Shown piece after piece: positions 46,418 to 54,980 of a DNA stretch of 64,000 bases. Each line of letters starts with the position of its first letter. Position 1 is the stretch's first letter. Location of the stretch: positions 21,392 to 85,391 of the forward strand of contig CAYYTE010000001.1 of NCBI GenBank assembly GCA_964474685.1, given 5' to 3'. The notes beneath the pieces were generated by a model. The model was not told the DNA's origin. It worked only from the letters and a program-made list of their open reading frames with translations, and did no database searches. This stretch comes from UBA1737 sp964474685 (lineage in GTDB: Bacteria > Bacillota_I > Bacilli_A > ML615J-28 > CAG-313). The position numbers and the translations under genes are program-made.

Positions 46418-46852
46418 ATGATTCAGATTTATACAACTCCAAGCTGCGCATCCTGCCGTAAAGCAAAAAAGTGGTTTGATCAGTATCATATCCCATATAC
46501 AGAAAAAAACATTTTTAGCATCAAACTTAGTAAAGAAGATATTTTAAGGATGTTGGCAAACTCTGAGAACGGATTTGAAGATATTATTTCAACGCGGTCA
46601 AAGATATTTAAGGAAAAAAAATTAGTTCCAGATGGAATGAGTTTTTCTGAGATGGTTAGTTTTATTATTGACTATCCTAGTGTTTTAAAAAGACCGATTA
46701 TTATTAATGAAAACGAACTTCAAGTAGGATATAATAATGAGGATATCACTATTTTCTTACCAAAAGAATTAAGACATACGGAAATGTTTAATACAATTCC
46801 TGATGATGATTCTGTAGAAGAAGATGACGAAGATGAGGAAGATGAAGAGTAA
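46418..46852 (+). CDS. spx: Spx-type transcriptional regulator (ArsC fold)
   Basis: Spx binds the RNA polymerase alpha subunit under thiol stress; its CxxC pair is the redox switch. Here the switch reads CASC (residues 10-13 from ATG 46418). The conserved STRSK and RPIIINENELQVGY confirm Spx over arsenate reductase. The start is set by AGAGGTG (46406-46412) and by the promoter just upstream, which excludes the in-frame ATG at 46370. The C-terminus is an acidic run (EEDDEDEEDEE) that replaces the tail found in B. subtilis Spx, where proteolysis by ClpXP is directed. 144 residues. Confidence 0.9.
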   Translation: MIQIYTTPSCASCRKAKKWFDQYHIPYTEKNIFSIKLSKEDILRMLANSENGFEDIISTRSKIFKEKKLVPDGMSFSEMVSFIIDYPSVLKRPIIINENELQVGYNNEDITIFLPKELRHTEMFNTIPDDDSVEEDDEDEEDEE

Positions 46853-46857
46853 AAAGA

Positions 46858-46886
46858 AGAACCACGAATAGTGTGGTTCTCCTTTT
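46858..46886 (+). terminator. Intrinsic terminator after spx
   Basis: An 8-bp stem (46858-46865 with 46873-46880), 7-base loop, then CC and six Ts. Confidence 0.85.
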
Positions 46887-46887
46887 T

Positions 46888-47010
46888 TAATGCTTATTAA
46901 GCAATTTACATTGTCATTCTTAATACTTTATAAGCATAAATGCTTCATTAGCAATTTACATAGTCCTTCTTAATGCTTCATAAGCAATTTACATAGTCCT
47001 TCTTAATGCT
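46888..47010 (-). repeat. Tandem 33-base repeat derived from the 3' end of the CYTH gene
   Basis: Units 46888-46920, 46921-46970 (a longer, rearranged copy), 46971-47003 and the partial original from 47004 into the gene. In gene sense each unit contains the last codons ALRRTM, the TAA stop and the upstream AYEA codons. 33 bases equal 11 codons, so the frame would continue if the stop were lost. Copies nearest the gene are most alike; the distal copy has several substitutions. Confidence 0.9.
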
Positions 47011-47564
47011 TCATAAGCTCTAAGTATTTTTGCTTGGCTTTTTTTATAAGTAACTTTTAAACCTTTAACTAATTCTACAAATTCTTTTTTTGCTTGCTCG
47101 CGTGAAGTTGCTGAGTAGATTAGTTCAAAATCGGTTTTATTAACATATGTGCATTTGTCGATTGCTGCGTGTCCTCTCGCATAGGAGAAGTAAACACGAT
47201 AAGTTGATAAATACATATAGTTTACTAATTTTTGTTCTTTTATTGTACTTTGTAATTCTTGATTGATTTCCTTACTTGGGCATATGCCTTCTTCAATCAT
47301 AAGTTTTGCTTCTTCTTCAGTCATTACATAGGTAATTTCTTGAATTTGATAACCTTTTTTGCATTTATAGGTAAGTTCGTACTTTTCCTTTTTTCTAATT
47401 CTTAGTCCAATATCGCTTGCTTTTAATGTAAATCTAGGTGTATCAAAATAATAGTTTGTTTGAGTGTTCGAAGGTTTGTCTTTATATTTATCGATTAAAC
47501 GATTATATTCCTCTTCTGATAGTAATGTTGCAAATTCATTCTCTAAATCCTTATCTTTATTCAT
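46989..47564 (-). CDS. CYTH-domain protein (YjbK-like) with altered catalytic motifs
   Basis: A 191-residue CYTH fold protein. CYTH enzymes hydrolyse inorganic triphosphate or related phosphates with the ExExK motif and other acidic/basic pairs in a tunnel. Here the N-terminal motif reads E-N-E-F-A (Lys replaced by Ala), and the usual E-x-E near DFELIYS has Ile in place of the second Glu. LRIRKK and LTYKCKK basic residues remain. Activity may be lost or changed. Its placement between spx and relQ mirrors the B. subtilis yjb region. On the minus strand; start preceded by GAGAGGTG (in minus sense). Confidence 0.8.
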   Translation of the reverse strand: MNKDKDLENEFATLLSEEEYNRLIDKYKDKPSNTQTNYYFDTPRFTLKASDIGLRIRKKEKYELTYKCKKGYQIQEITYVMTEEEAKLMIEEGICPSKEINQELQSTIKEQKLVNYMYLSTYRVYFSYARGHAAIDKCTYVNKTDFELIYSATSREQAKKEFVELVKGLKVTYKKSQAKILRAYEALRRTM

Positions 47565-47686
47565 AGTGCACCTCTCGTTTCAATTTTATAAAGATTATAC
47601 ACTACTATTACTTTTTTTGCAACTAATATATACAATTTATTTTTTTTAGAAATTATTTAGAAATTAGAAAAAACTAGTTTTATTCA

Positions 47687-47715
47687 TTGCAAGTATTTGG
47701 GTCCTATGGTATAAT
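47687..47715 (+). promoter_or_regulatory. Promoter of relQ
   Basis: TTGCAA (47687-47692), 17 bp, TATAAT (47710-47715) preceded by TGG. Confidence 0.87.
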
Positions 47716-47745
47716 ATATAATAGAATAGAAAAAAAGGTGATAGT

Positions 47746-48444
47746 ATGAATGATGTAATAACAACTGTAGATGCATTTAATTGGCCTCAATTTCTACAAC
47801 CCTACGAACTTGCGGTTGAAGGTTTTATTTTAAAAATTGAAGGTATTAAAAAACAATATCAACTTGCGGGAATGTATTGCCCGATTGAAATTGTTTCCGG
47901 TCGTGTTAAGACTCCAGAAAGTATTTTAGATAAAGCGAGTAGAATGGAGGTTGCCTTTCCTGATATTGCGAAAAAAGTATATGATATTGGTGGCATAAGA
48001 ATTACTTGTAAATATATCAAAGATGTATATATGATTGCGGATTTATTGAAATCACGAAAAGATATTGTATTAAAAGAAGAACGTGATTATATTTCACATC
48101 CTAAGGCGAGTGGATATCGTTCCCTTCACCTTATTATGAAGTATAATGTTGAAACGATTCACGGTCAAGTTCCGATTATGTTAGAATTTCAAATTCGTAC
48201 TCACGCAATGCATTTTTGGGCAAGTATTGAACATTCTTTGAAATATAAATATCAAAAAAGAATTCCTATTGAACTTCAAGAAAGGTTACGTCAAGCTTCT
48301 CTTGCTGCGGAAAGATTAGATAATGAAATGAGTTCGATTCATGACTTAATTGATAAATTAGATTCTTCGGGTGTGGGACAGTCTAGTAAAATAAAAGATT
48401 CTTATGAGGATGAGGTAGGGATTAATACCTATAAAAGATGGTAA
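47746..48444 (+). CDS. relQ: Small alarmone synthetase (RelQ/YjbM type)
   Basis: Synthesises (p)ppGpp from ATP and GDP/GTP without a hydrolase domain. The 232-residue protein has RVKTPESILDKASRM, DIGGIRITC, the Gly-loop-type SHPKASGYRSLHL and EFQIRTHAMHFWASIEHSLKYK, all synthetase-domain marks. C-terminal helices for tetramer formation are present. AAGGTGAT is the ribosome site. Next to CYTH and RluD-like genes as in B. subtilis, but the NAD kinase gene that lies between them there is missing. Confidence 0.93.
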   Translation: MNDVITTVDAFNWPQFLQPYELAVEGFILKIEGIKKQYQLAGMYCPIEIVSGRVKTPESILDKASRMEVAFPDIAKKVYDIGGIRITCKYIKDVYMIADLLKSRKDIVLKEERDYISHPKASGYRSLHLIMKYNVETIHGQVPIMLEFQIRTHAMHFWASIEHSLKYKYQKRIPIELQERLRQASLAAERLDNEMSSIHDLIDKLDSSGVGQSSKIKDSYEDEVGINTYKRW

Positions 48445-48445
48445 T

Positions 48446-49315
48446 ATGATTTTATCATATGTTGTTGAAATTGAATTTGATCAATTTAAAATCTGTGATT
48501 TCTTAAAACTAAAAGGTGTTACGGATAATTCATTAAAAGAAATAGCTAAAGGAAATGGACAATTACTTGTAAATGATATGGTTGTTATGAATTATTATAT
48601 TGTTTCTTTTAAAGATAAAGTAAAAGTTGTATTACCAACTTGTAGTATTAAAAATTCTATCATTCCAGTTAATCATCCCTTTGAGATTTTATATGAAGAT
48701 TCATATATGCTTGTTATTAATAAAGAATCAAATGTTGCAACGATTCCTACCAGGAAATACTATAAAAATTCTTTAGCAAATTATGTTCTATGTTATTATT
48801 TAAAAAAAGGCATTCTTGCCAATGTTCATTTTGTTTCGAGACTGGATGAGGCGACTTCTGGTATTATTATATGTTCAAAATCTCCTGGATTTGTAGAGAT
48901 GATGAAACAGTGCGATTTAGTAAAAAAGTATTTACTTGAAGTAACGAAGAGTCCCTCTTTAAAAGAAGGCGAAATTTCAGGATATATTCAAAAAGATACA
49001 ACAAGCATTATTAAAAGACAATTTGATTCGAATTCTCATTCTATAAATAGTATTACCAAGTATCGTGTTCTAAAAGAGATGGAAAACAAAACATTAATTG
49101 AAGCAACACTAGTAACAGGTAAAACACATCAATTACGTATTCATTTCTCTTCTATCGGCTCGAGTATTATTGGTGATGAACTTTACGGGGAAAAAAGTAG
49201 TGATGGTATTTTACATTTGCATAGTTATAATACTTCGTTTGTTCATCCGATAACGAAAGTTCGATTGGAATTTCAAACACTTCCTAAATGGGTGAATCCG
49301 TTAGATTTAAAATAA
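48446..49315 (+). CDS. RNA pseudouridine synthase, RluD/RluA family
   Basis: Isomerises specific uridines in RNA. The 289-residue protein has a short N-terminal S4-like part (LKGVTDNSLKEIAKGNG) and the catalytic domain with Asp in SRLDEATSG (usually HRLDxxTSG; His is Ser here, the catalytic Asp is kept), and KTHQLRIHF near residue 228. It corresponds to the yjbO gene in the yjb order. It starts one base after the relQ stop with no clear ribosome site, so it is probably coupled. The exact RNA target is not predictable. Confidence 0.87.
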   Translation: MILSYVVEIEFDQFKICDFLKLKGVTDNSLKEIAKGNGQLLVNDMVVMNYYIVSFKDKVKVVLPTCSIKNSIIPVNHPFEILYEDSYMLVINKESNVATIPTRKYYKNSLANYVLCYYLKKGILANVHFVSRLDEATSGIIICSKSPGFVEMMKQCDLVKKYLLEVTKSPSLKEGEISGYIQKDTTSIIKRQFDSNSHSINSITKYRVLKEMENKTLIEATLVTGKTHQLRIHFSSIGSSIIGDELYGEKSSDGILHLHSYNTSFVHPITKVRLEFQTLPKWVNPLDLK

Positions 49316-49369
49316 TTTACTATTTTCTTATACCTATAGACATTGTATAAGCTTGTTTGTTTTTTTTAC

Positions 49370-49398
49370 TTGCATTCTGAAATCTCTTGTGGTATAAT
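49370..49398 (+). promoter_or_regulatory. Promoter of the T-box/pheST transcript
   Basis: TTGCAT (49370-49375), 17 bp, TATAAT (49393-49398) preceded by TGG. The gene-free stretch from the RluD-like gene to pheS (about 350 bases) holds only this promoter and the T-box leader. Confidence 0.87.
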
Positions 49399-49407
49399 AA
49401 TTTTATA

Positions 49408-49644
49408 AAGCGTTGATTGAGAAGAGTATTTAATTTATGATTTTCTAGAGAGAGTAAATTTGAAATAGGGAACTATTTCTTAGGTGGAAGTTACTTAAAT
49501 CAGAATTATTGAAAGTTCGCTCATGAGTGGTTGTAAGAAAACCCGTGGAATTCCGCGTTAAGGAGAATTGAGTGCCAAGACTTTTGTTTTGGAATTAAGG
49601 TGGTACCACGTATTTAGCGTCCTTATTATTAAGGGCGTTTTTTT
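49408..49644 (+). promoter_or_regulatory. T-box riboswitch for pheST (tRNA-Phe sensing)
   Basis: The leader carries the T-box sequence AAGGTGGTACCACG at about 49597-49610 and the AG-box-like AGAGAGAG near 49449. A terminator (CGTCCTTA with TAAGGGCG, about 49618-49637) and seven Ts (49638-49644) follow. The bulge UGGU would pair with ACCA, matching a tRNA with discriminator A such as tRNA-Phe. A UUC Phe triplet in the stem I region (around 49477-49480) is a candidate specifier; that assignment is inferred. Uncharged tRNA-Phe would favour antitermination and synthetase expression. Confidence 0.93.
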
Positions 49645-49665
49645 GCGCGATTGGAGGAAAAAAAT

Positions 49666-50709
49666 ATGGATGATTTAGAATTAAATAAGATTCATGAAGA
49701 GGCAAACAAGGCAATTCAAGATGTTGATACGGAACAAAAATTGAATGAGGTACGTTCTTTTTATATGGGAAAGAAAAGTCCTTTGTCTCAAATAATGAAA
49801 AGTCTTGCAAATCTTTGCCAAGAGGAAAAGAAAGAAATTGGGCAAAAGATTAATGAAGTTAGAACGAAGATTAATGAACAATTAGATAGTAAAAAAAGGG
49901 AAATTAAAAAGCGTGAAATTGAATTGAAATTATCTAGTGAAAAAGTAGATATTACGCTTCCTGGTAGAGTGTTTCCAAGTGGAAGTATTCACCCGTTACA
50001 ACAAGTAATTGAAGAATTATCGGATATTTTTATTGGAATGGGATATTCGATTGTAGATGGACCGGAGTTAGAAGAAGATGTTTATAACTTTGAAATGTTA
50101 AATGTTCCTAAGAACCATCCCGCAAGAGATATGCAAGATTCTTTCTATATTACAGATAATTATTTACTACGTACACAAACTTCTTCTATGCAAGCACGTA
50201 CATTATTAAAAGCAAAGGGCCAACCTGTGAAAATTATCGCACCGGGAGCTACTTTCAGGCGCGATGATGATGATGCTACTCATAGTCATCAATTTTCCCA
50301 ATTAGAAGGTCTGGTTGTAGATACAAATATAACGATGTCGGATTTAAAAGGGACCTTAGATTTACTTATGAAAAAGATGTTTGGTGAAGACCGGGCAATT
50401 CGTTTTCGCCCTTCCTATTTTCCTTTCACTGAACCTTCAGTTGAAGTTGATGTGAGTTGTTTTAAGTGTGGAGGAAAAGGTTGTAATATATGTAAACAAA
50501 CGGGGTGGATTGAATTATTAGGTGCTGGTATGGTACACCCGAATGTTTTAAAACAAGCCGGTTATGATACAAATAAATATCGTGGTTTTGCTTTTGGAAT
50601 GGGTATTGAACGGGTTGTTATGTTAAGACATGGAATCGATGATATTCGTAACTTTTATTTGAATGATGAAAGATTTTTAAAACAATTTGAAGGAGATGAA
50701 ACAAAATGA
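49666..50709 (+). CDS. pheS: Phenylalanyl-tRNA synthetase alpha subunit
   Basis: Catalytic subunit of the heterotetramer that charges tRNA-Phe. ATG 49666 follows GGAGG (49653-49657); an upstream in-frame TTG at 49651 overlaps that site. 347 residues: an N-terminal coiled coil (about 10-95), then class II motifs with GSIHPLQQ, FRRDDDDATHSHQFSQLEG (motif 2), EPSVEVDV and FGMGIERVVML (motif 3). A CxxC...CxxC group (SCFKCGGKGCNICKQTGW) near 265-280 may bind zinc, as in many Firmicute PheS. TGA overlaps pheT as ATGA. Confidence 0.97.
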   Translation: MDDLELNKIHEEANKAIQDVDTEQKLNEVRSFYMGKKSPLSQIMKSLANLCQEEKKEIGQKINEVRTKINEQLDSKKREIKKREIELKLSSEKVDITLPGRVFPSGSIHPLQQVIEELSDIFIGMGYSIVDGPELEEDVYNFEMLNVPKNHPARDMQDSFYITDNYLLRTQTSSMQARTLLKAKGQPVKIIAPGATFRRDDDDATHSHQFSQLEGLVVDTNITMSDLKGTLDLLMKKMFGEDRAIRFRPSYFPFTEPSVEVDVSCFKCGGKGCNICKQTGWIELLGAGMVHPNVLKQAGYDTNKYRGFAFGMGIERVVMLRHGIDDIRNFYLNDERFLKQFEGDETK

Positions 50710-53093
50710 TCGTATCTGAAAAGTGGTTACAAGAATTAGTGAATATTTCTACATCTCCCGAGGAGTTTGTAGAAAATATGTCACTGCATTCTACTGAAAT
50801 AGAAACATATAATGCCTTAACGAAAGCAACGAAAGTTGTTATTGGAAAAGTTTTGGAATGTATTCCTCACCCAGACTCAAATCATCTACATGTTTGTAAA
50901 GTAGATATTGGTAAAGAAATATTACAAATTGTTTGTGGAGCTCCAAATTGCACGGAAGGTATTAAAGTAATTGTTGCTTTAGTCGGATGTGAATTGCCGA
51001 ATATATTTATTAAACAATCGGTGATTCGTGGGGTTGAATCGAATGGGATGCTTTGTTCTTTACAAGAACTTGGCATAAATGAATCGGTTGTGGAAGAAAA
51101 ATACAAAAAAGGAATATATATTTTTGATGAGGAAGCGCCAATTGGTGTAGATGCTTTAAAGTATTTAGAGTTGCATGATGAAGTTTATGAACTAGGGTTA
51201 ACACCGAATCGAATGGATTTATTATCGATGAATGGTGTTGCTCAAGATGTGAGTTGTATTTACCAATCTAAGATTAAACCGCTTGTTTATGATTTAGTTG
51301 AATCGCCTATATTAACCAAAGATGTAGTAACCGTTAGATTGAATACTCCGAAATGTCTTAGTTATGTTGCTCGAGTGGTTCGTGGGGTTACAATTAAAGA
51401 TTCTCCGAATTGGTTAAAGGCTCGCCTTATGGCATCCGGTGTTCGTCCGATTAACAATGTTGTAGATATATCGAATTATATTATGCTTTTGTTTGGTCAA
51501 CCTCTTCATTTCTTTGATGAGGATTTGATGAAGGATGATATTGTTGTTCGAATGGCGAATGATGATGAAAAGTGTGTTACGATTGATGAAAAAGAAAGAA
51601 CTCTTAATTCCAGTGATATTGTAATTACAGATGGTGAATCGATTGGCTGTATTGCGGGGGTAATGGGTTGTTTATCGAAATCTATTCATGATAATACGAA
51701 AAATATCTTAATTGAATCTGCTGTTTTTGATTCCACATCGATTCGTAAAACTTCTTCAAGACTATTACTTAGAAGCGAAGCGTCTACTCGTTATGAACGA
51801 GGGGTTGATATTAGCCAATCTGAAAAAGCTTGTGAATATGCTTGCTATCTTTTACAAAGTCTTGCGGGGGGAGTTGTATTAAAGGGATGTGTTCATGAAG
51901 GAATTCAAAAGATAGAGGATAAGGCTTTTGATATATCTGAAGAATATGTTCGTGACTATTTAGGAATATCCTTTTCTAAAGAAAAAATTTGTGATATTTT
52001 TACTCGTTTAGGTTTTACTTGTAAAGTAGATAAGTCTGTTCATGTTTTAGTGCCTTCGAGAAGAATGGATATTACGATTCCTCAAGATTTAATTGAAGAA
52101 CTTGGTCGTATGAATGGTTATGATTCCCTTTTAAAAACATTCCCTGTTTCGAATATTTGTGGAGTACTTCCTAAAAAAGAACATATGGAAAGAATGACAA
52201 GGCATATATTTAGTGATTTAGGTATGAGGGAGTGCGTTAGTTATGCACTTGTTAGTAAGAACTTAAGTTATGAGTTTCCTTATTTCTTTAGTGGAGATGA
52301 ATTACCTATTGAGCTTCTTCACCCTCTAAGTGAAGACCATTCTACTTTAAGAAGATCACTAATTCCAAGTCTTGTAAATATTGCTGTATATAACAATTAT
52401 CGTAAAAATAACAATTTAGCTTTATTTGAGATAGGAAGAATTTATCAATCCCTAGGTGATTCATATAAAGAGACTATGCATCTTGCTGGATATATTGCGG
52501 GGGTGCAAGGAGGAACTATATGGCAGAATAAGAGTGTTAATGTAGATTTCTTTTATTTGAAGGGGCTTTTAGAAACCTACTTTAAAAAATTAAATTTAAA
52601 TGTAACTTATTCTAGGTTAAATAAAGAATTGCCTGAGATTCACCCGGGTCAAAGTTGTGAAATTTTATTAGGGGAATTACCAATTGGTTTTATGGGAGCT
52701 CTTCACCCTGAATATGAAAAAAATAAAGATGTTGAACCTGGATTTGTGTTTGAGATTAATTTGGATGCAATTATTCATTACTCCGTTGATACGATCATGT
52801 TTCATGCGATTCCAAAAGTACCTGCTGTTTATCGTGATTTTGCTTTTGTTATGGCAACGGATTTAGAAGTTGGTAAGGTAATTGATTCAATTTATCATAG
52901 TGACCGTTCTATTTCACAAGTGGATGTATTTGATGTATATAGTGCTGGAAATTTGTTAACCGGAACTAAGAGTGTTGCAATGCGTGTTACTTTTACAAGT
53001 GATGAACAATTAACAAATGATGCTATTAATGAAAAAGTATCTAGATTGCTTCATACCTTAGAGTATCTATATCATATTACTTTACGTGAATAG
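50706..53093 (+). CDS. pheT: Phenylalanyl-tRNA synthetase beta subunit
   Basis: Large subunit of the same enzyme, with tRNA-binding and editing functions. At 795 residues it has normal length. Order: tRNA-binding OB domain (about 40-150, HPDSNHLHVCKVDIG and GAPNC), B3/B4 editing domain (about 205-390, GVRPINNVVDISNYIML), B5 domain, catalytic-like core, and C-terminal anticodon-binding fold (about 700-795, VPAVYRDFAFV). Coupled to pheS by ATGA overlap and controlled by the T-box upstream. Confidence 0.97.
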   Translation: MIVSEKWLQELVNISTSPEEFVENMSLHSTEIETYNALTKATKVVIGKVLECIPHPDSNHLHVCKVDIGKEILQIVCGAPNCTEGIKVIVALVGCELPNIFIKQSVIRGVESNGMLCSLQELGINESVVEEKYKKGIYIFDEEAPIGVDALKYLELHDEVYELGLTPNRMDLLSMNGVAQDVSCIYQSKIKPLVYDLVESPILTKDVVTVRLNTPKCLSYVARVVRGVTIKDSPNWLKARLMASGVRPINNVVDISNYIMLLFGQPLHFFDEDLMKDDIVVRMANDDEKCVTIDEKERTLNSSDIVITDGESIGCIAGVMGCLSKSIHDNTKNILIESAVFDSTSIRKTSSRLLLRSEASTRYERGVDISQSEKACEYACYLLQSLAGGVVLKGCVHEGIQKIEDKAFDISEEYVRDYLGISFSKEKICDIFTRLGFTCKVDKSVHVLVPSRRMDITIPQDLIEELGRMNGYDSLLKTFPVSNICGVLPKKEHMERMTRHIFSDLGMRECVSYALVSKNLSYEFPYFFSGDELPIELLHPLSEDHSTLRRSLIPSLVNIAVYNNYRKNNNLALFEIGRIYQSLGDSYKETMHLAGYIAGVQGGTIWQNKSVNVDFFYLKGLLETYFKKLNLNVTYSRLNKELPEIHPGQSCEILLGELPIGFMGALHPEYEKNKDVEPGFVFEINLDAIIHYSVDTIMFHAIPKVPAVYRDFAFVMATDLEVGKVIDSIYHSDRSISQVDVFDVYSAGNLLTGTKSVAMRVTFTSDEQLTNDAINEKVSRLLHTLEYLYHITLRE

Positions 53094-53101
53094 GGATATA
53101 A

Positions 53102-54808
53102 ATGAAAAAAACAAGTAAGTATTTATTATTGATATTTGAGGTTTTTATAGTAGTTTTGTTATTTTCTTGTAAACAAGAAAGTAGATCCTATCAAATTACT
53201 TTTATTGATGGCAATGACACTATAAAAATAGTTGATGTGAAAGAAAACTTAGGAGTTACTTCTTTTACTCCGGTAAAGGAAGGATATGAATTTTTGTTTT
53301 GGCAAGATAGTGCAAGTGGCGAAGAGTTTGATTTTACAACGAAGATAACTAAGAATTACACTTTAATCGCTATATATCAAAAAGAAAATCCTTTAAAGAA
53401 TACATATATTGTAAAGTATTGTTTAAGAGATGGGACATTTTTAAAAGAAGAGAATGTTAAAGAGGGAAGTTTTATTTCTACCTATATTCCTGTAAGAGAA
53501 GGCTATTCGTTTACTTTATGGAAAGATGATTCTTTAAAAGTATATACAAATAACACTCCAATTCTGGATAATGTTACGCTATTTGCTTATTGGGAAATGG
53601 ATAAATCCACATTAAATAAATCAATTATGAATCAACTCCCGGGTGAGGTTAGTGATAATATTGAGTTTGCTCATTACTTTAGTGATTCGAGTGCTTTATT
53701 ATCATATGAGTCTGATAAGCCCAATACTATTAGTAATTCCGGATATGTGAATAGAGATTTAGTAGATGTAGAGGTTCATATTACCGTTACAATTACTACA
53801 GACATTGAGGTTTATACATTAGTTCTTACAACAATTGTTAAAAAGGTTACTTTAAAACCATTAAAAAAACCAATGGTAGTTGGATATGCTTTAGGAAGTT
53901 CGTTTGCGGGATTTAATGAGTCAAGTGTTCAAAATTTAGATTATGTGATTTTGGCATTTGGTAGTATTGTTTCAGGTGAATTATCCGTTAGTGGTATGGG
54001 ATATTTAAGACCTATGATGAAGATTCGTAAATATGGAGTGCGTCTAGGTATCAGTATTGCGGATTTTACTTCAAATGGGTATCGTGATGTTATTAAAGAT
54101 GCAGATTCTAGAAAAAAATTTGTAGATAGTATTGTAAAAGTTGTGGAAGAATATAAAATTGATGGTATTGATATAGACTGGGAATATCCTAGTTATTCGG
54201 ATAGACCCAATTTCTTGATGCTTATGCAAGAACTTTACGCAAGGCTTAAAACAATGCGGAGTGATTTTTTAATTACAATGGCTTCTACTTCCAACTTAAA
54301 TTCCTTTGATTATGCTTCTTTAAATCCTTATTGTGATTTCTTTAATTTAATGACCTATGACTATGCTACGGGTGCTTATGCATATCACAATTCAAATTTA
54401 TTTCAAAGCGGAAGTGGCTATAGTTGTCAAAGCGCTATTGAAAGAGTGTTAACAGTTATTAGTGCGGATAAAGTGATGATTGGTTGCGCATTTTATGCTC
54501 GTTATGCACCTTTTGTGTCTTCTGCTACTTTTGGGGCACGATTAACGAGACCTATGAACTTAACAGTTGGTTATGACTATATTAAATTAATTAAAACAAA
54601 AGGAGCTATCGAATACTATGATAGTGCTGCAGTTGCAAACTATTGTATCTATGAGAATGCCTTTTATACATATGATTCACCAGTGAGTGTTAACGCTAAA
54701 GCAAAATTTGCTAAAGATAATGGATTAAAAGGCGTTATGATATGGCAATTAGGAGATGAACCTACGGGTGAACTCCTCTCCTATATCCATGAAGGATTAA
54801 CTAGTTAA
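53102..54808 (+). CDS. GH18 glycosidase lipoprotein with two InlB-type repeats
   Basis: A 568-residue surface lipoprotein. The lipobox LFSC is at about residue 24. Two Listeria-Bacteroides repeats (about 32-98 and 102-165; marks YEFLFWQDSASG and YSFTLWKDDS) are followed by a linker and a GH18 TIM barrel (about 258-565) with the catalytic DxxDxDxE as DGIDIDWEYP near residue 353. GH18 enzymes cut beta-1,4 bonds next to GlcNAc (chitin, N-glycans, peptidoglycan). It would release oligosaccharides for the transporters in this window. The repeat type is shared with the sugar-binding lipoprotein at 22154. It begins nine bases after pheT with a weak ribosome site. Confidence 0.88.
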   Translation: MKKTSKYLLLIFEVFIVVLLFSCKQESRSYQITFIDGNDTIKIVDVKENLGVTSFTPVKEGYEFLFWQDSASGEEFDFTTKITKNYTLIAIYQKENPLKNTYIVKYCLRDGTFLKEENVKEGSFISTYIPVREGYSFTLWKDDSLKVYTNNTPILDNVTLFAYWEMDKSTLNKSIMNQLPGEVSDNIEFAHYFSDSSALLSYESDKPNTISNSGYVNRDLVDVEVHITVTITTDIEVYTLVLTTIVKKVTLKPLKKPMVVGYALGSSFAGFNESSVQNLDYVILAFGSIVSGELSVSGMGYLRPMMKIRKYGVRLGISIADFTSNGYRDVIKDADSRKKFVDSIVKVVEEYKIDGIDIDWEYPSYSDRPNFLMLMQELYARLKTMRSDFLITMASTSNLNSFDYASLNPYCDFFNLMTYDYATGAYAYHNSNLFQSGSGYSCQSAIERVLTVISADKVMIGCAFYARYAPFVSSATFGARLTRPMNLTVGYDYIKLIKTKGAIEYYDSAAVANYCIYENAFYTYDSPVSVNAKAKFAKDNGLKGVMIWQLGDEPTGELLSYIHEGLTS

Positions 54809-54901
54809 GCTATTTTTTAATAAAATAGAATTGATATTTCATCTCTTTTCTCATATTTAAAGAAAACTAGTGAAACATCCCATTAAATATATAGAAACGT
54901 G

Positions 54902-54934
54902 AAAAAAGATTTAGAAAACTAAATCTTTTTTTTG
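54902..54934 (+). terminator. Intrinsic terminator after the GH18 gene
   Basis: A perfect 13-bp stem (54902-54914 with 54919-54931), AAAA loop, T run. Confidence 0.92.
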
Positions 54935-54960
54935 ACTAATTTATAAGTATTTGGTATAAT
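54932..54960 (+). promoter_or_regulatory. Promoter of the DUF1538/PII operon
   Basis: TTGACT (54932-54937), 17 bp, TATAAT (54955-54960) preceded by TGG, overlapping the end of the upstream terminator. Confidence 0.87.
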
Positions 54961-54980
54961 AATTCAATAGAGGTGATGTT

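Noticed and set aside
46888..47010. CRISPR-like array
   Set aside because: Units are directly adjacent without unique spacers, and they derive from the end of the CYTH gene; no cas genes are present.
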